A DNA stretch of 64,000 bases from UBA8231 sp036011085. Its GTDB lineage: Bacteria; Latescibacterota; UBA2968; UBA8231. The translations under genes and the position numbers were made by a program. Shown here in pieces: positions 51,645 through 60,946 of the stretch; within the stretch, counting starts at the first letter, position 1, and every line of letters starts with the position of its first letter. The stretch covers positions 13,521-77,520 of the forward strand of contig DASCMS010000135.1 of the NCBI GenBank assembly GCA_036011085.1. The letters are read 5' to 3'. The notes below the pieces were generated by a model. That model did not search any database and had not been told where the DNA came from. It saw nothing but the letters and a program-made list of their open reading frames with translations.

Positions 51645-52784
51645 ATGGCGGTTTTCTACCATGGCACCACGCGCCGGCGAGCCCGGCTCATCCGTACCAA
51701 CGGGTTTGAACCGCGTCCCCCATCCAAACGTGTCTGGTTCGCCCGCAGCCGGTCCATCGCCGAACGCCGGGCACGCCACAAGTCGTCAGGCGGCTCCGCC
51801 GAAAAGCCTGAGGTCCTCACCTGTGAAATCGACATCGGCTCCCTGGCGGGCCTCATCGGTGGGGGCCGGGTCTTCCACGCCCGCGGTATCCTGTCGATCC
51901 GTGGGCCCGTGCCGGCGGCGGTTCTGTGTGACTCGCCGAGCGACCTGCGGCGCTCTTCCTTCTCCGTCAACCTGCCCGATGAACCGGCCGGTCTGGCCCG
52001 CTGGATCAACCGACTCCTGGAGCTGCCCGCCCATCGGGGGGTGAGCCGCAGGCACCCAGGCGTGCGGCGCCTGTCCGGGTGGATCCAGAGCCGGGTCGCG
52101 GCCAATCCCAACAGGGAGATCTCCGCGGCCGAAGTCGCCGAGGTCGCCTCGCGCTGGCTTCCCGACTTCTTCGATGGTGTCGCCGTCGATCCCACACACA
52201 TGCGCAGCCTCCGCTACCGCGGCTCCGCCGCCGGCGACCTGTCTACACTGATCCCGCACACAAAGGCGGCGTCTGGCAGTGCATCTGATGAAGCCGACGA
52301 GGATGTGGAGGCCGAAGCGCTGGTCTGCCTGGCCTCCCACAAGCCCCGCCGGCGGGTGCGCGGACTGCGTCTGCTGACCTCGATCGAGGCTCCCGCCGAT
52401 CTTGTCGAGTGGTGCCTGATGCTGGTCGACGACGAGGATGTGGACGTATCGGTGTCAGCCCTGCAGACCCTGGCGGCTCACTGTGAGAGAGTGAACCCCT
52501 TCCTCGTAGAGGATCTGGCGGCCGACGGTGACCGCAGGTTGCGGGCAGCCGCCCTGGAGGTGCTTGCCGTACATAACAGAGAAGGATGCAGCCGCTGGCT
52601 CTGGGAGGGGCTGTCAGATCCCGAGGTCCACGTGCGGATGGCTCTCGTGCGACATCTGGACCGCCTCGACCCGGCGCAGCACCCCCACATCTTCGAGACG
52701 GCTCTCACCGATTCCAACCAGGAGATCGTCAAGCTCGCCCGACGCCGCAGCGAAGGCCGGGGGATCGGCGTTCCCACCTGGTAG
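51645..52784 (+). CDS. Protein with ART-like N-terminal domain and C-terminal HEAT repeats
   Basis: A 379-residue protein. The first 110 residues open with VFYHGTTRRRARLIRTNGFE and RVWFARSRSIAERRA, the arrangement of ADP-ribosyltransferase-fold domains in which an H-G-T loop grips NAD. The middle (about 130-200) is variable, and residues 225-370 contain about four HEAT-like repeats (RLRAAALEVLAVHNREGCSR, VHVRMALVRHLDRLD). Whether the ART-like part is active cannot be judged; a clear catalytic Glu is not obvious. The domain call is from pattern only. It is a possible NAD-using enzyme with a protein-binding scaffold. Confidence 0.5.
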   Translation: MAVFYHGTTRRRARLIRTNGFEPRPPSKRVWFARSRSIAERRARHKSSGGSAEKPEVLTCEIDIGSLAGLIGGGRVFHARGILSIRGPVPAAVLCDSPSDLRRSSFSVNLPDEPAGLARWINRLLELPAHRGVSRRHPGVRRLSGWIQSRVAANPNREISAAEVAEVASRWLPDFFDGVAVDPTHMRSLRYRGSAAGDLSTLIPHTKAASGSASDEADEDVEAEALVCLASHKPRRRVRGLRLLTSIEAPADLVEWCLMLVDDEDVDVSVSALQTLAAHCERVNPFLVEDLAADGDRRLRAAALEVLAVHNREGCSRWLWEGLSDPEVHVRMALVRHLDRLDPAQHPHIFETALTDSNQEIVKLARRRSEGRGIGVPTW

Positions 52785-52795
52785 CCTGCATCTGC

Positions 52796-55222
52796 TCAGT
52801 CGCCGACGCACGTCTCGCCGACCATGGGCTCCACCTGCAGTCCCCCCTCCACATCGATGTACAGACTCACAGCGCCACAGCCGTCGGTACGGTAGACTGC
52901 CGTGCCACGCTCGGCGAGGCGCGCCAACACCTCCGCCGCCGGGTGTCCGAACTTGTTGCGGGCACCCACCGAGAGGATGGCCAGGCGGGGATCGACAGCG
53001 TCCAGAAAGCCTGGCCCTGATGACGTGCGCGAGCCGTGGTGAGCACCCTTGAGAACATCTGCCCGCAGACGCTCCCGCCACGCCTGCATGGCCGGTTCCG
53101 TTTCCGCCTCGATGTCTCCCGTGAACAGGATACCGGCGCCGCCGTAGTTCAGGCGCAGAGCCACAGAGCCGTTGTTGAGGCCATGAGGAGACCGTCCCTC
53201 TTCGGTGACGAAGTCTTCGGTGGGGTGCAGAACGAGGCCGGCCACACCGTTCAGGCCCGCAAGACTGTCGCCGGCACGCACGCGATGGTAGCTGATCCCC
53301 CGCTCCGCGATCAGCTCGTGTACCCGTCTTGCCGTCCACGTGTCGTACTGTTGGCCGCTGTCCACGTAGTGTCCCACCTCGACTTCCTCCAGAAGGTGCA
53401 CGAGGCCGCCGATGTGATCCGCATGCGGATGTGAGGCGATGACGACATCCACGCGCGTGATCCCCCGATGCCGGAGGAAGGGTGTCACGACCCGTTCGCC
53501 GAAATCGATACGGCGACTGCGGATCCCGGCGTCGATGATCATCGTGCGCCCGCCGGGAAAGTGGAGGAAGGCGCTGTCCCCCTGGTCGACGTCCAGGAAC
53601 ACGATCTCCAGCTGCCGCGGCCTCAGCAGCTGCGACCACAGTGACAGATTGGCCCAACCCAACAGCAGCAGGAGCAGGGCCACACGGGCGCGCCGGCTGG
53701 TTGCCGCGCGGGTGACAAGAACCAGGGCTAGCGCCGCACATCCGAGAAACAACGGCTCCGGCCGGGGTGTCGTCAGGGGCGGCACACGGGCGAAGGCGTC
53801 GACGGTCTCGATCAGCGCCGTGAGCGACACGTAGTTGGCACCGGCAAAGGGCAAGGCGATGGGTGGCCAGATCGATCCGCCGAGGACGGCGAGCAGCCCG
53901 AGACCGACGCACAGACCCAGCAGAGGCACGACGACGAGGTTGGCCAGCAGAGAGATCGGTGCGAACTGCTGGAAATGCCAGGCGATGAAAGGACCCGTAC
54001 CCAGCTGCGCCGCCAGGGACACGCAGGCAGGCGACACGATCCAGCGTCCGACGAAGCGCTCCTCATCACTCCAGCTTCCGGGCAGACAGCGCCGCAGTGG
54101 ACCGTGGAGCCCGACGATGGCCAGCGTGGCGCCGAATGACAGCTGGAAGGACAGGGTCAGCAGACTCGCCGGCCACAGTGCCAGAATCACCAACGCCGCC
54201 AGCCCGAGAGAGTTGAACACCTCGCCGCGACGTCCGCTGACCCGGCCCACCATGATCACGGCGGCCATGACCGTCGAACGCACCACGGGCGGCTGCAGAT
54301 CGGTGACGAAAGCATAGAGCACGAGAACCGCTGTCGTGGCCAGGTACGCCGCGGCGGGTGGCAGGCGCAGGATGCGGAAGGCGGTGAAGAAGAAGAGTGC
54401 CACAAGACCTACATGGAGACCGCTGATGACGAGAGCGTGGGCCAGTCCCGTCCTACGGAAGAGCGTTTCCACTTCCTCCGGAATGGCGTGGCGGTCTCCC
54501 AGCAGCATGCCGCGCAGCAGTCCTGCCGGCGCGCCTGAGAGATGGGCCACCAGCGAACGGCTGGCGGATCGACGCAGCGGGGCGATGATCTGCTGCCGCC
54601 ACCATCGGTCAGGCAGCGCCTCCACCGACAGTGCATCTCCACGATAGACACTCGTGGTGGCATGCACGCCCTGCAGGGCCAGGAAGCGTCGGTAGTCGAA
54701 GGCCCCTGGGTTGCGAGCCGGCTGCGGACGCGTCAGTCGGCAGCGCAGCTGCAGCCTGTCATTGCCGTCAACGGAGATCGTCGGCTCGCGGAGCGAGACC
54801 AGCACCTGTCCGCTCAGTCTCCGTCTCCGCCCTTTCTCCGGTTGCCAGGATTCGGCCCGCAGCGTCAGGCGCAGACGCTGGTTCTCCCCTTCCCCGCGCA
54901 GCTCTGGACTGCCGTCCACCCGTCCGATCAGCAGGCCTCGCTCCCCCCATGATGTCAGGTGGCGTACGTGGTGTGGGGGCAACAGCTTTGTGGCCTGATG
55001 GCTACGCAGACCGCCGGCGGTCATCGCCAGCAACAGCAGCAGTCCCGTCCTGATCCTGGGATGGTGACTGGCAAGCAGGACGACGGCAACCAGCCACCAG
55101 GCAGAGAGGGCGACAGCTGCCCACAGGCCGGGAGATGGCGCCAGCAGATCGTCAGCGACGATACCGGCCCCCATGGCACTGGCAATCCAGAGGGCCGGGC
55201 GGCGACGGGATGGCGGTGACAT
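52796..55222 (-). CDS. comEC: DNA internalisation competence protein ComEC/Rec2
   Basis: An 808-residue inner-membrane protein with the full family layout. An N-terminal DUF4131 region is followed by a polytopic Competence domain (about residues 225-510, with FRRTGLAHALVISGLHVGLV) and a C-terminal metallo-beta-lactamase-like nuclease (about 545-800, ASHPHADHIGG, FTGDIEAE, LKGAHHGSRTSSG). It forms the channel for single-stranded DNA in natural transformation. The start at 55222 is the only reasonable one. Confidence 0.95.
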   Translation of the reverse strand: MSPPSRRRPALWIASAMGAGIVADDLLAPSPGLWAAVALSAWWLVAVVLLASHHPRIRTGLLLLLAMTAGGLRSHQATKLLPPHHVRHLTSWGERGLLIGRVDGSPELRGEGENQRLRLTLRAESWQPEKGRRRRLSGQVLVSLREPTISVDGNDRLQLRCRLTRPQPARNPGAFDYRRFLALQGVHATTSVYRGDALSVEALPDRWWRQQIIAPLRRSASRSLVAHLSGAPAGLLRGMLLGDRHAIPEEVETLFRRTGLAHALVISGLHVGLVALFFFTAFRILRLPPAAAYLATTAVLVLYAFVTDLQPPVVRSTVMAAVIMVGRVSGRRGEVFNSLGLAALVILALWPASLLTLSFQLSFGATLAIVGLHGPLRRCLPGSWSDEERFVGRWIVSPACVSLAAQLGTGPFIAWHFQQFAPISLLANLVVVPLLGLCVGLGLLAVLGGSIWPPIALPFAGANYVSLTALIETVDAFARVPPLTTPRPEPLFLGCAALALVLVTRAATSRRARVALLLLLLGWANLSLWSQLLRPRQLEIVFLDVDQGDSAFLHFPGGRTMIIDAGIRSRRIDFGERVVTPFLRHRGITRVDVVIASHPHADHIGGLVHLLEEVEVGHYVDSGQQYDTWTARRVHELIAERGISYHRVRAGDSLAGLNGVAGLVLHPTEDFVTEEGRSPHGLNNGSVALRLNYGGAGILFTGDIEAETEPAMQAWRERLRADVLKGAHHGSRTSSGPGFLDAVDPRLAILSVGARNKFGHPAAEVLARLAERGTAVYRTDGCGAVSLYIDVEGGLQVEPMVGETCVGD

Positions 55223-55302
55223 GAGAGCTCGAACCGCAATCGCCGTGCCCGGGTGCGGCGCATCTCGACCGGGACCGGCCTCACGGGTATATTCGCAGGA
55301 TC

Positions 55303-55710
55303 ATGTTATTCAAACTCTTCCTGCTGTTCGCCCTGGTCCCCGTCATCGAGCTGGCCCTCCTCGTCGAGGTGGGTGGCCGCATCGGGGTGGCGCCGACCAT
55401 CGCCGTCGTTCTGGCCACCGGTGCGGCCGGTGCCTGGCTGGCCCGTGCTCAGGGTCTGCGCGCCCTGCAGCGGCTGCAGGAGGCGGTACGGTCAGCTCAG
55501 TTCCCCGGCGAGGAGATCTTCGACGGCGTACTCATCCTTGGCGGCGGCCTGCTCCTGCTGACTCCGGGGTTCCTCACCGATATTCTCGGTTTTCTCGCCC
55601 TCGTGCCCGGTACCCGACACCTGCTCAAGACGCTGGTGAAAAGCCAGGTTCGCGGGCGCATGCCGAACGGGCGGGACGGCGCCGTCCACGTGCAGTATTC
55701 GGTTGACTGA
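55303..55710 (+). CDS. fxsA: FxsA family membrane protein
   Basis: A 135-residue inner-membrane protein with two or three helices and the FxsA signature (LFALVPVIELALLVEVGGRIG at the start, then ILGGGLLLLTPGFLTDILGF). FxsA suppresses phage exclusion in E. coli and is widespread. The stop overlaps the YhbY gene start. Confidence 0.92.
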   Translation: MLFKLFLLFALVPVIELALLVEVGGRIGVAPTIAVVLATGAAGAWLARAQGLRALQRLQEAVRSAQFPGEEIFDGVLILGGGLLLLTPGFLTDILGFLALVPGTRHLLKTLVKSQVRGRMPNGRDGAVHVQYSVD

Positions 55711-56020
55711 GCCTGGCGTGGGTGACGATCTGACAGGTAAGCAGCGACGGCACCTTCGCGCTCTGGGGTACGGCCTCAAGCCGACGGTGTCGGTGGGCAA
55801 GTCCGGCGTGACGCCCGCGGTGGTGCGCTCCGTCGACGACGCCTACAGCTCTACCGAGCTCATCAAGGCCCGTCTGGAGCGTTCGTGGGAAGTGGACCGC
55901 AAGGATGGCGCCCAGCAGTTGGCGGCGGCCACGAGTTCGCACCTCATCCAGGTTCTCGGCCGCACGGTCCTGCTCTATCGGCCTGACCCCGACGAGCCTG
56001 AGATCGAGCTGCCCGGCTGA
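55703..56020 (+). CDS. yhbY: YhbY-type CRM-domain RNA-binding protein
   Basis: A 105-residue CRM-domain protein (LTGKQRRHLRALGYGLKPTV, then VGKSGVT, then LIKARLERSW) that associates with the pre-50S ribosomal subunit. TTG at 55703 overlaps the fxsA stop; GTG at 55718 is an alternative. It is followed by a strong bidirectional terminator. Confidence 0.92.
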   Translation: MTEPGVGDDLTGKQRRHLRALGYGLKPTVSVGKSGVTPAVVRSVDDAYSSTELIKARLERSWEVDRKDGAQQLAAATSSHLIQVLGRTVLLYRPDPDEPEIELPG

Positions 56021-56047
56021 TCACGGGCAAAGAGGTAGAACGACAGA

Positions 56048-56088
56048 GGCCTGGCGGAGAGAACACTGCACTCCGCCAGGCCCTTTCT
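56048..56088. terminator. Bidirectional terminator between yhbY and lysS
   Basis: GGCCTGGCGGAG (56048-56059) pairs perfectly with CTCCGCCAGGCC (56071-56082), followed by CTTTCT. It separates convergent genes. Confidence 0.85.
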
Positions 56089-56110
56089 GTAGCAGTCGTA
56101 ATCCCTCAGG

Positions 56111-57673
56111 TCAGGCGGCGATTCTGTCCTTCAGCATTTCCAGCACACGATCCTTGCCGACGAGCATGACGAAGCTGCCGAAACGGGGGCCACGCGCCTG
56201 ACCGAGAACGACCTCGTAGAAGCTGCGGAACAGGTCCTTGGGCTCGGCGCCGGCCTCACGGGCCACATCGAAGGGGATCGATTGCAGCTGCGACTCGTCG
56301 GCCATGTCACTGGCCGCCAGCACCTCGTGCACGCGCTGGAGCATGGAACGCTCATCCTCGCTGGGATCGCGGAACTGTTTACCCGGCAGCACCTGTTCCC
56401 GGTAGTAGGTCAGTCCCTTGTGCACCAGCGCCGCCAGCACTTCGGGATACCTCTCCACCTCGGGGTCGTAGCGGCGCAGGTATTCCATCAGCAGATCCTC
56501 GTCATCGGAACCTAGAGCTGAGATGAGGTTCGTGACAACGCTGAAATTGACGCTCGCGCCATACTCCGGCACATCCCGTCCGCCTCCGGTGACGTGCCAC
56601 AGAGGCTGCGCCGGCCGTTCTGGCTCGGCCACGTCCGGCCAGCCGCGCAGCGCCGCCAGATAGTCATCCACGGCTTTGGGAACCACATCCCAATAGAGCC
56701 TCTTGGCCCGCTTGGGATTCTGATAGAGGTAAAACAGCAACGACTCGATGGGGGCGTAGTCGACCCAGTGTTCGACACTGAGCCCGTTGCCGACACTTTT
56801 CGAGATCTTCTTGCCCTCTTCGTCGAGGAACAGTTCGTACGTCAGCACTGCCGGCGGCCGCTTGCCGAGAACGCGGACGATACGGCTCGACAGCTTCACC
56901 GAATCGATCAGGTCCTTGCCCGACATCTCGTAGTCCACATCGTAGGCAAACCAGCGCAGAGCCCAGTCGACCTTCCAGCCGACCTTGGCGTTGCCACCGA
57001 GAATCGATGTTTCGCCGGAATGGCCGCAGCCCTCGTACCCCTTCTCCTGGCGGTCGCAGATGAAGGAAACACTGTCTCTCTCGGGATGGTAGGCCGTCAC
57101 GCGCGTGGCGTTGATCGAGCCACAGTTGGTGCAGATCGGGAAGAAGGGCGACCAGCCCTGGCGATTCTCCTCGCGCAGGGTCGGCAGGATGACATCGAGA
57201 ATCTCGTCGACCTTGTGCAGCAACAGCGACAATCCGGCGTCCAGCTCACCGGCGCGGTACGCCTGCTTGGCTGACTTGAGCTCGTAGTCGAACCCGTAGG
57301 CATCGAGAAACTCGCGCAGCTTCGTGTTGCCGTGACCTGAGAAGCTGTCGCAGCAGCCGAAAGGATCGGGGATGGCGTGCAGCGGTTTTCCAAGGTGGGG
57401 CGCGATGGCGTCCCCGTTGGGCACGTTCAACGGCACCTTGCGCAGTCCATCCATGTCGTCGGAGAACGCCTGCAGACGCGAGGGCAGACCGGTGGCCTGC
57501 TCAAAAGCGCGTTGGACGAATGTGGTGCGCGCCACCTCGGCGAAGGTGCCGATGTGGGGCAGACCACTCGGGCCGTAGCCGGTCTGGAACAGTACGGGCC
57601 GATCTGCTGATGGCGAGCGCAGTTTGCTGATCTGCTGGGCCTCAGTGAAGGGCCAGGCGTTGGGCGTTGCCAT
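56111..57673 (-). CDS. lysS: Lysyl-tRNA synthetase, class I
   Basis: A 520-residue class I (archaeal-type) lysine-tRNA ligase. The HIGH-type motif is GPSGLPHIGTF near residue 38, and the KMSKS-type motif is GKKISKSVGN. A four-Cys zinc region lies at about residues 175-220 (ICTNCGSINA and SFICDRQEKGYEGCG). The enzyme charges tRNA-Lys; most bacteria use the unrelated class II form. It starts 17 bases after the IF-1 stop, so the two are cotranscribed. Confidence 0.95.
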   Translation of the reverse strand: MATPNAWPFTEAQQISKLRSPSADRPVLFQTGYGPSGLPHIGTFAEVARTTFVQRAFEQATGLPSRLQAFSDDMDGLRKVPLNVPNGDAIAPHLGKPLHAIPDPFGCCDSFSGHGNTKLREFLDAYGFDYELKSAKQAYRAGELDAGLSLLLHKVDEILDVILPTLREENRQGWSPFFPICTNCGSINATRVTAYHPERDSVSFICDRQEKGYEGCGHSGETSILGGNAKVGWKVDWALRWFAYDVDYEMSGKDLIDSVKLSSRIVRVLGKRPPAVLTYELFLDEEGKKISKSVGNGLSVEHWVDYAPIESLLFYLYQNPKRAKRLYWDVVPKAVDDYLAALRGWPDVAEPERPAQPLWHVTGGGRDVPEYGASVNFSVVTNLISALGSDDEDLLMEYLRRYDPEVERYPEVLAALVHKGLTYYREQVLPGKQFRDPSEDERSMLQRVHEVLAASDMADESQLQSIPFDVAREAGAEPKDLFRSFYEVVLGQARGPRFGSFVMLVGKDRVLEMLKDRIAA

Positions 57674-57690
57674 CGGTGTGGGGTTGTCGC

Positions 57691-57909
57691 CTACCTGTTA
57701 CGGAACGTGATGCGGCCCCGACTCAGGTCATAGGGAGACAGGGCGCACGTGACCTGATCTCCGGGAAGAACACGGATGTAGTACTTCCGCATCTTGCCCG
57801 AAATATGCGCCAGGATCTCGTGGCCGTTTTCCATCTCTACCTTGAAGAAGCCGTTGGGCAGGGCCTCCTTCACCACCGCCTGGACCTCAATCGCCTCTTC
57901 CTTCGCCAT
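57691..57909 (-). CDS. infA: Translation initiation factor IF-1
   Basis: A 72-residue S1/OB-fold protein. The N-terminus MAKEEAIEVQAVVKEALPNG and core HISGKMRKYYIRVLPGDQV are conserved in IF-1. It occupies the ribosomal A site during initiation. It is followed by lysS in the same operon rather than by the usual ribosomal protein genes. Confidence 0.96.
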   Translation of the reverse strand: MAKEEAIEVQAVVKEALPNGFFKVEMENGHEILAHISGKMRKYYIRVLPGDQVTCALSPYDLSRGRITFRNR

Positions 57910-58026
57910 ACACTCTCTTTCGGGTGACAGAAACCGCGGAATATGATAATCGGAAAAACCTACGCACCGCCCCTGCCAAAGTCAACGATCATGGCGCTCA
58001 CGCCGTTGCGGCGCAGTCACTTGGAG

Positions 58027-58956
58027 CTACTCGAGAAGCACCTTCACATCGAAGGTCGCTTCCCGTGCCGCATCGATCGTATCCAGGTGCGGCGTCAACC
58101 GTGCCACGCGACTGTAGTAGCGCTCCGCGTCCTGGGGACGGCCTGTCGCGTCAAGCACGTGGGCCAGATTGTGCAGGGCCGGCACGTGATCCTTGTCCAG
58201 GCGCACTGCGGCGACAAAGGCCTTTTCGGCGGCCACCAGATCGTCGAGGCGCAGATGGGCGAGGCCCTCGGCGTAGTGGACGTTGGCCGCGTCCTGCCGC
58301 AGCGTCCCCGACTTGCGGAAGTAGTCGAGTGCTTCAGCCGGCAGTTCCGCCTGCAGCAGCGTCAGGCCGCGGGCGAAGTAGGACTGTGCCAGACCGTGGC
58401 CCAGCCCGGGGTAGCCGGGCTGACGCTCATGGAGTCGCTCGAGATGATCGGTGGCCTTGCGATAATCGCCAACCTTGTGGTAGGCGACACCGAGGTTGAA
58501 GCGGGCGTCGTCGCGACGCCCGTCGTGTATGAGAGTACGCTCGAGGAACTTGATGCCTGCAGCGCGGCGGCCATTGGCGCACAGCAGTGTGCCCAGCCCG
58601 GCCATGGCGTCCACCAAGGTCGAGTCCATCTGCAACGCCTGGCGGTAGTGGCCTTCGGCCTCGGTCACCATGGATTGCGCGTGTCGCACGATACCCAGAT
58701 TGCAGTGCGCTTCCGGATAGTCGGCATCGAGCTTCAGTGCCTGCTCGAGTTCCTCAGCCGCCTCGAAATACCTGCCGTCGGAGTAGTATGCGTTGGCCAG
58801 CAGTACCCGCAGTTGGGCGTTGTAGGGATCCTGCTTCACCCGATCGTGGTGGTACCGGATCTTCTCTTTCGCCCAGACGTTGTAGCGTTCTTTGGCGTCA
58901 CCTGGCAGCGCCAGGAGGGGCAGCAACAGCAGGACAGCCAGCCAGCGGCTTCTCAC
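58027..58956 (-). CDS. TPR protein with signal peptide
   Basis: A 309-residue secreted protein. GTG at 58956 overlaps the stop of the propeller lipoprotein gene (GTGA) and gives a clean signal peptide (MRSRWLAVLLLLPLLALPGD). The body contains about seven TPR units (AQLRVLLANAYYSDGRYFEA, YPEAHCNLGIVRHAQ). It probably acts as a periplasmic scaffold, perhaps for the lipoprotein encoded just upstream. Confidence 0.8.
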   Translation of the reverse strand: MRSRWLAVLLLLPLLALPGDAKERYNVWAKEKIRYHHDRVKQDPYNAQLRVLLANAYYSDGRYFEAAEELEQALKLDADYPEAHCNLGIVRHAQSMVTEAEGHYRQALQMDSTLVDAMAGLGTLLCANGRRAAGIKFLERTLIHDGRRDDARFNLGVAYHKVGDYRKATDHLERLHERQPGYPGLGHGLAQSYFARGLTLLQAELPAEALDYFRKSGTLRQDAANVHYAEGLAHLRLDDLVAAEKAFVAAVRLDKDHVPALHNLAHVLDATGRPQDAERYYSRVARLTPHLDTIDAAREATFDVKVLLE

Positions 58957-60257
58957 GGTGCGAACTTCTGGATCCGTCCGTTGAACGTGTCGGCCACGTA
59001 GATGAAACCATCGTGGTCGCGGGCGATGCCCCCGGCTACGACCTCCTTGTTCAATGGCCTGGAACCGCTCACGTCCGCCAGTACGGGTGCCGTTCCGCGA
59101 AAGCGAAAGGCGGATGATTCGCCACCGGCTGTCCCACCCCACCGAGTCAGGTAGCGGCCTTCGCGGAAGACCTCGATGCGATCGTGACCGGCGTTCACCA
59201 CGAATACCCGATCGCCTGCCGGATCCAGCACAAAATCAGTCGGCCGTTTCAGCAGACCAGCGCCGCGGTCATTCGAGGACAGGGGGTCACGGCCAAAAAC
59301 CCTGTCGACATCGCTGCGTGCCGCCGTGCCGTAGACGACGAGCCGTGGCGCCTGCCAGCCAGCGGTGTCGTAGCCAAGGGGCTCGACAAGGGCGGCAAAG
59401 GCGCCGTGCCAGAAGCCTACACTCGACACCATCAAGGGTGGCACCGGGTAATGCTCGACCATCTCGCCGTCCACATCGAACTGCTGCAGGTGACTGATAC
59501 TCTCGATGAAGACGCGGCGGTCGTCGATGGCGATATGCCGTACGAATACCGTCCGCAACGGCCGGGTCCACAGCAGGTCACCGCCTGCCCCGATCTTCGC
59601 CCATTGGGGTTGGGGGGCCTGCCCTTCCTGATAGACATTGTAGACCACGTGTAGGTTGCCGTCGCCATCGAACGCCGCGGAGGGGCCATCGAGGGTTGCG
59701 GTTTCCAGACAGGCACTGGTCTTGTCGGTGAAATGCCAGCGCTCCAGGGCATTGCCACCACGGTCATAGCGCTCCACCCAACCGCCGCCGACACCTAATA
59801 TGTATACCACGCCATTGGCATCGAACAGCAGGCGGGTGGGCAGCAACCCCTCAGACACCTGCCATTGGTCGGCGAACCGGTGAATGCCACCTTCGACGAC
59901 GGTACTCGGCAGGCGGTGCTCCTTGTCCTTGTCCCCCGCTCTGAACACCGAGGATACGCGATAGCGGTAGGCCCGGTCGCCGAGTAGTCCGTCATCGGTC
60001 CATGTCGTGTCCGACCCGTTGGCGATGCGCGCGACGACGTCGTAGTCGTCGCCCTGGATGCGCTCCACCTCGTAGCGCAGAAATCCCTTCAGCGGCGGAC
60101 GCTGCCAGGTCAACCGTGCCGACGCCGTGGCACTGTCGAAGTCGACCTGGAGAGAGGGTGGTCCATCGAGCCGCGGGGCCCCCGCCCCGAAGGGCAGACA
60201 GGCGGACAGAACAACCCCGGTGAGCACTAGACTGAGACTATGGCGGGTGCGTATCAT
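58953..60257 (-). CDS. Lipoprotein: fibronectin-III-like domain + NHL-like beta-propeller
   Basis: A 434-residue lipoprotein (lipobox VLSAC). Residues about 30-125 form a fibronectin type III-like sandwich (LTWQRPPLKGFLRYEVERIQ). The rest is a six-bladed NHL-type propeller with motifs PTDFVLDPAGDRVFVVNAGH and GFIYVADTFNGRIQKF. The likely role is envelope protein or ligand binding. Coupled to the TPR gene downstream. Confidence 0.75.
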   Translation of the reverse strand: MIRTRHSLSLVLTGVVLSACLPFGAGAPRLDGPPSLQVDFDSATASARLTWQRPPLKGFLRYEVERIQGDDYDVVARIANGSDTTWTDDGLLGDRAYRYRVSSVFRAGDKDKEHRLPSTVVEGGIHRFADQWQVSEGLLPTRLLFDANGVVYILGVGGGWVERYDRGGNALERWHFTDKTSACLETATLDGPSAAFDGDGNLHVVYNVYQEGQAPQPQWAKIGAGGDLLWTRPLRTVFVRHIAIDDRRVFIESISHLQQFDVDGEMVEHYPVPPLMVSSVGFWHGAFAALVEPLGYDTAGWQAPRLVVYGTAARSDVDRVFGRDPLSSNDRGAGLLKRPTDFVLDPAGDRVFVVNAGHDRIEVFREGRYLTRWGGTAGGESSAFRFRGTAPVLADVSGSRPLNKEVVAGGIARDHDGFIYVADTFNGRIQKFAP

Positions 60258-60305
60258 CGGTCGGCTACGGTACGTGCCCTGACCACCCTGTCAAGAATGG
60301 CGCCC

Positions 60306-60348
60306 TGTAACAGATACAAAGTGGAACGCGCCGCCCGGGGCTGTTACA
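60306..60348. promoter_or_regulatory. Inverted repeat TGTAACAG-N27-CTGTTACA
   Basis: Perfect 8-base inverted repeat in the divergent region between two lipoprotein genes. The core GTAAC/GTTAC is the same as in the cluster at 20782-20884, which suggests one regulator could act on both. Confidence 0.45.
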
Positions 60349-60359
60349 TTTGGCCCGTG

Positions 60360-60932
60360 ATGCGATCCGGAGTCCTCTTCCTCATCCTTCTGGCATTTGC
60401 CTTCGGTGGCCTCGGTTGCCGGTCTCTCGACCGGGACAATGCCGTCGATCCGGCGGTTGACAACGGCCTTGACGCTGAAACGGGGGCGGGTCTTTCCCTC
60501 GTCGTCCCCCTGCCCAAGGCCCTGGCCACGGTCGTCGACAGTCTGGTGGCCCGTCTTACCGGGCCGGACATGGTGCCCGTCGTCAAACCACTCGACTACC
60601 CCAGCCCACTCGGCCCGGCGACCCTGACGATCGGCGCCGTCTCTCCCGGATCGGGACTTACCTTGACGATTGAGGGATACGACCTGACGGGTCGTCTCAT
60701 CCTCTCCGGAGAACGTGGCGACATCACCATCGTCACCGGTGATACGACCCGGATCGCCATCGACCTGCGCCTGGCCATCGACGCCTCCGAACTGGACGAA
60801 CCCGACACGACCGCCGCCGCTGGTGCGGACACGACGGTCGTGGAGACTCCGGACGAAACGCCGCCAGAGGAGGAAGGGGCGGAGGATGGTTCTGCCGAGA
60901 CGCCCGCCGACGAGGGGGCCACATCCGGCTGA
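60360..60932 (+). CDS. Lipoprotein with acidic/Thr-rich tail, unknown function
   Basis: A 190-residue lipoprotein (lipobox GGLGC) starting with ATG at 60360. Residues 60-135 form a beta domain (LTLTIEGYDLTGRLILSGER), and the last 50 residues are Asp/Glu/Thr/Pro-rich and disordered. No family is recognised. It lies 14 bases before the SAM hydrolase gene. Confidence 0.6.
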   Translation: MRSGVLFLILLAFAFGGLGCRSLDRDNAVDPAVDNGLDAETGAGLSLVVPLPKALATVVDSLVARLTGPDMVPVVKPLDYPSPLGPATLTIGAVSPGSGLTLTIEGYDLTGRLILSGERGDITIVTGDTTRIAIDLRLAIDASELDEPDTTAAAGADTTVVETPDETPPEEEGAEDGSAETPADEGATSG

Positions 60933-60946
60933 ACGGCCGGCCCGCC

